From the NCBI GenBank assembly GCA_020722645.1, contig DYKL01000033.1, positions 1-16,823 of the forward strand: DNA of 16,823 nt, read 5' to 3'. The stretch comes from Acetofilamentum sp. GTDB taxonomy: Bacteria; Bacteroidota; Bacteroidia; Bacteroidales; JAFGUD01. Below are positions 12,073 to 16,823 of this stretch, in pieces. Each line of letters opens with the position of its first letter. Within the stretch, counting starts at the first letter, position 1. A model generated the notes under the pieces. It had not been told where the DNA came from. It searched no databases and saw only the letters and a list, made by a program, of their open reading frames with translations. A program made the translations under genes and the position numbers.

Positions 12073-13395
12073 ATGCCAGAAAATAATAAAACAATAGAAT
12101 ATGATGCTCTAATAATAGGAGGAGGAATTGCCGGTGGCGAAGCTGCTCTGAATTTAGCTAATGTGGGCTACAAAGTTCTTATTGTTGAAAAAGACTTGAG
12201 CATTGGAGGAAAAATGATTCTTTTGAGCAAAGTTTTTCCCACTTTGGATTGTTCTGCCTGTATTACCACACCAAAGGTTTCTGAAATAATGAGACATCCT
12301 AATATTACGGTATTTACAAGCACTCAAGCCTCAAATATTATCAAAAAAGATGACGGAACTTTTGAAGCAACAATAACTAAACAACCAAGATATGTTATTG
12401 CAGAAGATTGTACCGGCTGCCAACTTTGTGAACAAGCTTGCCCTGTGAGCGTTGATGATCAGTTTCAATACAATTTAGTTGGAAGAAAAGCTGCATATAT
12501 TCCATTTAGTATTGCCAGTCCCAGAATTGCAGCTATTGACATAGCAAACTGTACCTTATGTGGCGCTTGTGAACGAGCTTGCCCTACAAAATGTATTGAC
12601 TTCACTCAAACAGTTGAAACTTATTCATTAAAAGCTAAAACAGTAATTATAGCTACCGGATTTCAATTATTTGACCCAACATTAATACCAAGATACGGTT
12701 ATGGAAAGTTCAAAAATGTTATTACTGCAATGCAAATGGAACGTCAGCTCGCTCCCACTCGACCGTTTAACACAATTTTACGACCCTCAGACGGCAAAAT
12801 GCCCGATAATATTGCATATATTTTATGCACCGGATCGAGAGACAAAACCGTTGGAAACCCAATATGTTCGCAAGTTTGCTGTATGTATTCTACAAAACAA
12901 GCACAATTATTAATGGGAGCATTGCCAATGGCAGACATTACACTTTACTACTTAAATATTAGAGCTTTTGGAAAAGGATTTAATGAATTTTATGCACAAG
13001 CTCAAGCTATGGGAGTACAATTTACAAAAGGGAAAGTTGCTAAAATTACAGAAAAGGAAAATGGAAATTTATTACTCAGATATGAAGACATAAATGGCGG
13101 TGGTGTTGTAAAAGAAACCGAACATGATATGGTTGTATTATCAGTTGGTATTTTACCAAATCAAGGAATAGCTGAATTATTCTCAAATGATGAACTCGTA
13201 CTTGATCCATATAATTATATCGGACAATCAGATTTTTTGGCAAGTCCTGCTCAAACCTCAATTAAAGGAGTTTTTGTTGCCGGTGTAGCTTCGGGACCGA
13301 TGGATATTCCGGATTCAATTTTATCTGCGGGTTCAGCATCAAGTGATGCGGCAAATTATATCAGACATTTGAATAAAAAAACAGTATCAGTATAA
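12073..13395 (+). CDS. HdrA/QmoA-like flavin iron-sulfur protein (440 aa)
   Basis: A short HdrA paralogue that handles electrons between flavin and iron-sulfur clusters. GGGIAGGEAAL (16-26) binds FAD, and VEKDLSIGGKM follows. A CSAC (60-63) occurs in the region that in HdrA lies near the flavin. Two complete ferredoxin-type motifs are inserted in the FAD domain: C113/116/119 with C123, and C160/163/166 with C170. The HdrA-specific motif C252TGSR then C265-x3-CC (269, 270) would hold the unusual HdrA cluster. The C-terminal FAD part ends with GVFVAGVASGPMDIPDSILSAGSASSDAA. It lacks the N-terminal CHCGG domain and C-terminal ferredoxin domain of full-length HdrA, so the size and layout resemble QmoA. 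I would call it QmoA-like rather than give a symbol. Confidence 0.85.
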   Translation: MPENNKTIEYDALIIGGGIAGGEAALNLANVGYKVLIVEKDLSIGGKMILLSKVFPTLDCSACITTPKVSEIMRHPNITVFTSTQASNIIKKDDGTFEATITKQPRYVIAEDCTGCQLCEQACPVSVDDQFQYNLVGRKAAYIPFSIASPRIAAIDIANCTLCGACERACPTKCIDFTQTVETYSLKAKTVIIATGFQLFDPTLIPRYGYGKFKNVITAMQMERQLAPTRPFNTILRPSDGKMPDNIAYILCTGSRDKTVGNPICSQVCCMYSTKQAQLLMGALPMADITLYYLNIRAFGKGFNEFYAQAQAMGVQFTKGKVAKITEKENGNLLLRYEDINGGGVVKETEHDMVVLSVGILPNQGIAELFSNDELVLDPYNYIGQSDFLASPAQTSIKGVFVAGVASGPMDIPDSILSAGSASSDAANYIRHLNKKTVSV

Positions 13396-13401
13396 ATATA
13401 A

Positions 13402-13422
13402 GTTAATAATAAAATTATTAAC
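13402..13422. other. AT-rich hairpin between the two HdrA-like genes
   Basis: GTTAATAAT and ATTATTAAC pair perfectly over 9 bp with an AAA loop. No T-tract follows, so a terminator is unlikely. It sits in the only gap of more than 40 bases inside the operon and might influence mRNA stability or the relative level of the two flavoproteins. Confidence 0.35.
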
Positions 13423-13441
13423 AAAAGAAAAAATTACAACA

Positions 13442-15367
13442 ATGAAACACAAAATAGGCGTTTATATTTGTCATTGCGGAGGTAATATTTCCGATTATGT
13501 GGACGTAAAGCGTGTTGCCGAAGAAATGGCAAAAATAGAGGGTGTAGAAATTTCTGTTGATACAATATTTGCTTGTGCCGATTCCAGCCAAAAACAAATA
13601 GCAAATGATATAAAAGAAAAAGGAATAGACGGAATCGTTGTTGCTTCATGTTCTCCCAAATTACATTATCCAACTTTTAGCTCAGTTGCCGAACATGCAG
13701 GCTTGAATAAATATAACTACGTTCATGCAAATATCCGAGAACAATGTTCTTGGGCACATTCAGACAATAAGCCAAAAGCAACAGAAAAAGCAATTCAAAT
13801 TGTTAAAGCCGCCATAGCAAGAGTAAAAGAATCGGAAGCACTTGAAACAATAGAAGTAGATTCTCAAAAAATTATTGCAGTTATTGGGGCAGGAGTTGCA
13901 GGAATGCGAGCTGCCGATGAACTTGCAGATCTTGGTATTAAAGTTTATTTAATTGAAAGAGAATTTTTTGTTGGGGGTAGAATTGCTCAACTTGATTATT
14001 TGTGCTCTACAACTGAAACAGGAAAAGAACTCGTTACTCGTTTGTACGAAAAAATAATGGATAATCCAAATATTACTTTATTTACAGGTGCAGAAGTTAT
14101 AGAAAAGAAAGGAAGTATAGGAAATTTTAATTTAAAAGTCAAAATTACTCCTAGATATATAAAAAATAAATGTAAAAAAGACGAACTTTTAAAAGCAATA
14201 GAGGTTTGTCCGGTTGAAGTTCTTGATGAATTTAATTTTGGAATAACAAAAAGAAAAGCAATTTACAAAAACTTTCCGAGTGAATATCCTCAAATACCAA
14301 CAATTGACTCAAAAAACTGCACAAGATGCGGTGAATGCGAAAAAGTATGTTCATCAATAGATTTTTCTCAAAAAGAAGAAGTTTTAGATTTATCTGTGGG
14401 TTCTATTCTTGTTGCCACAGGTTTTGATCCATATACTCCAAAAGAAAACGAATTTGGTTGGGGAATCGATAATGTTGTTACATTACCTCAATTCAGGCGA
14501 ATAATAAATATGTGTGATGATAAACTTGTTTATAATGGTAAAAAAATAAAACACATTGCCTATATTTATTGTGTGGGAAGCAGACAAGTTGACGGTGAAA
14601 ACAAATATTGTTCACGTTATTGTTGCACAGCTACTCTTTATACTTCAATTCTTACAAAAAACAAATACAAAGACGTCCAAAGTTATCATTTTACAAGAGG
14701 AATTAGAACTTATGGAAAACAAGAAATTGTTTATGATAAATCATCAAGACAAGGAGACATTTTCTTACAATCTTATGAAGATGAGCCACCTATGATTGAA
14801 CAAAAAAAAGGAAAAACCATCGTAAAGATTAATGACATACTTACCAATAAAATGGAATTGGAAGTAGAAGCCGATTTGGTTGTTCTGGTAACAGGAATTG
14901 AACCGCGAAAAGACACTAATATTTCAGAAGTTTTAAAAATTCCAAAAGGAAGAGACAAATTCTACAATGAAATTCACATGAAATTACGTCCGGTTGAGAC
15001 CGTAATTGATGGAGTAACAATTGCCGGAGCATGTCAAGGACCAAAAAACATCATGGAATCTATGAACTCAGCATTATCAGCAGCAGCAAAATCATATTCA
15101 ATAGTAAATAAAGGCAAATTGAATTTACCTCCAATTATTGCAGTTGTAAATAAAGAAACTTGCACATGGTGTAATAAATGTCTTGATGCTTGTCCTTATG
15201 ATGCCATCTCAAAAATTTCCGAAAATGGAAAAGATATTGCCTTTGTAAATGAATCTGTTTGTAAAGGCTGTGGAATGTGTTTGCCGGTTTGTGAAAGCGA
15301 CTCTTTAGAACTATTAGGTTACACAAATCACGAAATTGAAAATATGATAAAAGCATTGGTTGATTAA
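13442..15367 (+). CDS. HdrA/QmoB-like flavin iron-sulfur protein (641 aa)
   Basis: A full-length HdrA-type subunit. The N-terminal domain starts IGVYICHCGGNISDYVDV (C10, C12) and includes C45, C70 and C102, matching the HdrA N-terminal iron-sulfur domain. AVIGAGVAGMRAADELADLG (146-165) binds FAD and IEREFFVGGRIAQL follows. One middle ferredoxin motif is intact (C293/296/299/303), while the other expected one is degenerate (C244 and C256 only). C377VGSR with C390-x3-CC (394, 395) is the HdrA-specific cluster motif. The C-terminus carries two [4Fe-4S] motifs (C574/577/580/584 and C607/610/613/617). Relative to QmoB of sulfate reducers, the C-terminal MvhD domain is absent and is supplied by the separate gene at 11660. 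Likely cytoplasmic and bound to the QmoC-like subunit. Confidence 0.87.
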   Translation: MKHKIGVYICHCGGNISDYVDVKRVAEEMAKIEGVEISVDTIFACADSSQKQIANDIKEKGIDGIVVASCSPKLHYPTFSSVAEHAGLNKYNYVHANIREQCSWAHSDNKPKATEKAIQIVKAAIARVKESEALETIEVDSQKIIAVIGAGVAGMRAADELADLGIKVYLIEREFFVGGRIAQLDYLCSTTETGKELVTRLYEKIMDNPNITLFTGAEVIEKKGSIGNFNLKVKITPRYIKNKCKKDELLKAIEVCPVEVLDEFNFGITKRKAIYKNFPSEYPQIPTIDSKNCTRCGECEKVCSSIDFSQKEEVLDLSVGSILVATGFDPYTPKENEFGWGIDNVVTLPQFRRIINMCDDKLVYNGKKIKHIAYIYCVGSRQVDGENKYCSRYCCTATLYTSILTKNKYKDVQSYHFTRGIRTYGKQEIVYDKSSRQGDIFLQSYEDEPPMIEQKKGKTIVKINDILTNKMELEVEADLVVLVTGIEPRKDTNISEVLKIPKGRDKFYNEIHMKLRPVETVIDGVTIAGACQGPKNIMESMNSALSAAAKSYSIVNKGKLNLPPIIAVVNKETCTWCNKCLDACPYDAISKISENGKDIAFVNESVCKGCGMCLPVCESDSLELLGYTNHEIENMIKALVD

Positions 15368-15379
15368 AATTTAAAAATT

Positions 15380-15664
15380 ATGGAAGCAAAAAAAGGAGAA
15401 ACTTATAAAGTTTTGAAAGAAAAAATGACAATAAGTCAAGAGATTAAGGACAATCTGAAAACTTTCACACAAATAAAAAAATCGATTTTAAATGCCTTGA
15501 AAGAAAGGAGAATGACTGTTCCGGAACTCTCCAAAGCAATTGATATGAGTACAGATAGGACAATGTACTATCTGATGACTTTATTAAAATACGGTTTTGT
15601 TGTAGTTGACGAAATCGACGATATGGATGAGTATTTTTACTATAAATTGAAAAACAATGGCTAA
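15380..15664 (+). CDS. Small winged-helix protein within the operon
   Basis: A 94-residue protein with a lysine-rich N-terminal half and a winged-helix-like domain. SILNALKERRMTVPELSKAIDMSTDRTMYYLMTLLKYGFV (about 35-74) reads as helix 1, the helix-turn-helix, and the start of the wing. The short tail EIDDMDEYFYYKL would form the beta-hairpin. There are no cysteines. It starts 12 bases after the QmoB-like gene, and its end overlaps the QmoC-like gene by 8 bases, so it is made with the complex. It could be a regulator, but an adaptor or assembly protein using the wHTH fold is equally possible. I do not recognise a named family. Confidence 0.65.
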   Translation: MEAKKGETYKVLKEKMTISQEIKDNLKTFTQIKKSILNALKERRMTVPELSKAIDMSTDRTMYYLMTLLKYGFVVVDEIDDMDEYFYYKLKNNG

Positions 15665-16730
15665 AATAGACCCAAATTTCAAAGACGAAATAAAAAAATA
15701 TGGCGCTTTTGATTTTAGCGCTTGTTACAACTGTGGTAATTGTACCGCAGTATGTTCATTATCAACCGAAGAAGACTCTTTTCCTCGACAAATGGTAAGA
15801 TACAGCATGCTTGGTTTACAAGATGAAATTAAAACATCCTTAAAACCTTGGCTTTGCTATTATTGTGGCGAATGTAGTGTAAGTTGTCCCCGACAAGCAT
15901 TTCCGGGCGAATTAATGATGTCGCTCAGAAGATGGTTGACTTCGAAGTATGATTGGACAGGTTTATCAGGTTTATTATATAAATCTCTTGGAGCAATGAT
16001 ATTTGCATTTATTTTTTTAACTGCTGTTGTTGTAGGATTTGCTTATTATGAGAATTTTGAAGTTGATAAAATAATGAAATATGGTCATTATTTTGAAATG
16101 TTTGCTATTGCCGGAGTTTTTGCAATTATTCTTTTACCAAATATAATAAGAATGTGGTATTTTACTATTGTAAAAACAAAAACCAAAGTAAAGATAGGAA
16201 TGTATTTTACCAAAATTTGGGACTTATTAGTTCACATGTTTACTCAAAAACGTGCAAAAGATTGTGAAAACAACAATTTCCGTTGGTTAGAACACATGGT
16301 TTTGGTATTCTCGTATCTTTTATTATTGTTTACAACTGTATTTTTAGATTGGTTTGATGCAGAAAATATTTTCGTTATTGTTTTGGGATATATTGAAAGT
16401 TTATTTATTTTCATCATCACGGTTGATTTTGTAAAAGACCGTATTAAAAAGAATAAAGCTTTATCAAAAAACTCTCAACCTTCTGACTGGTTTTTTGTTA
16501 TTTGGTTACTTTTGATGGGCTTGACAGCTTTTGGTGTACGTTTGTTTATCGACCTTAATATTTTGGAAAACAACAAATGGATTTATTTATTCCACTTGAT
16601 GATACTTGCTCAATGGGCTTTAATTATAGTGCCGTTCGGAAAATGGACTCACTTTCTTTATCGTTCTTTTGCTATGTATTTTGCTAAATTAAAAGAACTT
16701 GCAAATCTAAAACCTGCAAGTAAAAATTAG
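15657..16730 (+). CDS. HdrC-cytochrome b fusion, QmoC-like membrane subunit
   Basis: The membrane anchor and quinone-reactive subunit of the complex. Residues 20-80 form an HdrC-type ferredoxin domain with two [4Fe-4S] motifs (C23/26/29/33 and C67/70/73/77, the latter CYYCGECSVSCP). Membrane segments follow at about 111-131, 145-165, 213-231, 237-257, 278-298 and 307-327, as in the NarI/cytochrome b-like half of QmoC. H193, H213, H313 and H332 lie at or near the helix ends and are candidate heme b ligands. The length (357 aa) is close to that of QmoC proteins. The start overlaps the upstream gene by 8 bases. Menaquinone is the likely partner in Bacteroidota. No HdrB-type CCG domain is fused or adjacent. 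Confidence 0.87.
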   Translation: MAKIDPNFKDEIKKYGAFDFSACYNCGNCTAVCSLSTEEDSFPRQMVRYSMLGLQDEIKTSLKPWLCYYCGECSVSCPRQAFPGELMMSLRRWLTSKYDWTGLSGLLYKSLGAMIFAFIFLTAVVVGFAYYENFEVDKIMKYGHYFEMFAIAGVFAIILLPNIIRMWYFTIVKTKTKVKIGMYFTKIWDLLVHMFTQKRAKDCENNNFRWLEHMVLVFSYLLLLFTTVFLDWFDAENIFVIVLGYIESLFIFIITVDFVKDRIKKNKALSKNSQPSDWFFVIWLLLMGLTAFGVRLFIDLNILENNKWIYLFHLMILAQWALIIVPFGKWTHFLYRSFAMYFAKLKELANLKPASKN

Positions 16731-16823
16731 TAATATTTTTTGTAAATTAAAAATTAGCAGGAATGTTGAATTAAAACGGAACTTACTTTTAAAAAGCGTG
16801 GATTTACAGGGCTTTGCTGCTGA
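16731..16823. other. Non-coding tail of the window
   Basis: No start of a further gene and no convincing terminator hairpin is visible in these 93 bases. The last 25 bases (gtggatttacagggctttgc...) are more G-rich than the preceding DNA and could be a repeat edge or the remnant of a gene. The window ends too soon to judge, so it is also unknown whether the operon continues beyond the QmoC-like gene. Confidence 0.5.

Noticed and set aside
13434..13673. Antisense frames within the HdrA-like and other operon genes
   Set aside because: They are composition-driven shadows opposite strongly conserved coding regions and have no family features.
12073..15367. Methanogen-type heterodisulfide reductase involved in CoM/CoB metabolism
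   Set aside because: The surrounding genes and promoters are bacterial, HdrB is missing, and HdrC is fused to a cytochrome b; HdrA homology alone does not mean methanogenesis.
16740..16823. Start or remnant of another gene at the window end
   Set aside because: The stretch is too short and shows no recognisable protein segment or start signal.

Overview
The window is AT-rich, gene-dense DNA from a bacterium that is most likely a member of the Bacteroidota, probably an anaerobe or facultative anaerobe. The support is: several start-proximal elements of the Bacteroidota sigma type (TAnnTTTG, some with an upstream TTTG about 20 nt away); almost no Shine-Dalgarno sequences before starts; short AT-rich intergenic repeats; and typical housekeeping genes (glpD, rbfA, ftsX, rdgB, hemW). 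No rRNA, tRNA or CRISPR array was seen. Assignment below phylum level cannot be made by eye.

Layout. 1-656 is non-coding and carries inverted repeats. 657-6330 is mostly conserved core genes on the + strand: glycerol-3-phosphate dehydrogenase, RbfA, a membrane-anchored methyltransferase, FtsX, a metallo-beta-lactamase-fold hydrolase, a 53-residue unknown, and the XTP/dITP pyrophosphatase RdgB. 6332-7647 looks like an inserted cassette: an Rpn/PD-(D/E)XK nuclease gene of different base composition, flanked by near-identical copies of a 22-23 nt sequence that overlaps the hemW start. After hemW comes a small toxin-antitoxin locus whose YoeB-type toxin has one in-frame stop, then a polyhydroxyalkanoate-granule-type small protein, and then a decayed CGGC-domain gene on the minus strand.

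The most interesting part is 10109-16730. A Crp/Fnr-type regulator with an FNR-like set of cysteines is divergent from a seven-gene operon: DsrE-like, TusA, MvhD-like, a 440-aa HdrA/QmoA-like flavoprotein, a 641-aa HdrA/QmoB-like flavoprotein, a 94-aa winged-helix protein, and a HdrC-cytochrome b fusion (QmoC-like). There is no HdrB, AprAB or DsrAB in the window. I read this as a Qmo-like, membrane-linked electron-transfer complex in which the MvhD domain is a separate protein and which is tied genetically to two sulfur-carrier proteins. The inferred flow is: sulfane sulfur carried by TusA/DsrE; electrons passing through the two HdrA-type flavin/iron-sulfur subunits and MvhD; and exchange with the (mena)quinone pool through the QmoC-like subunit. 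A near-palindromic TGTGA-N6-TTACA site in the divergent promoter region suggests direct control by the neighbouring regulator. Direction of flow, substrate and physiological role are not shown by the sequence.
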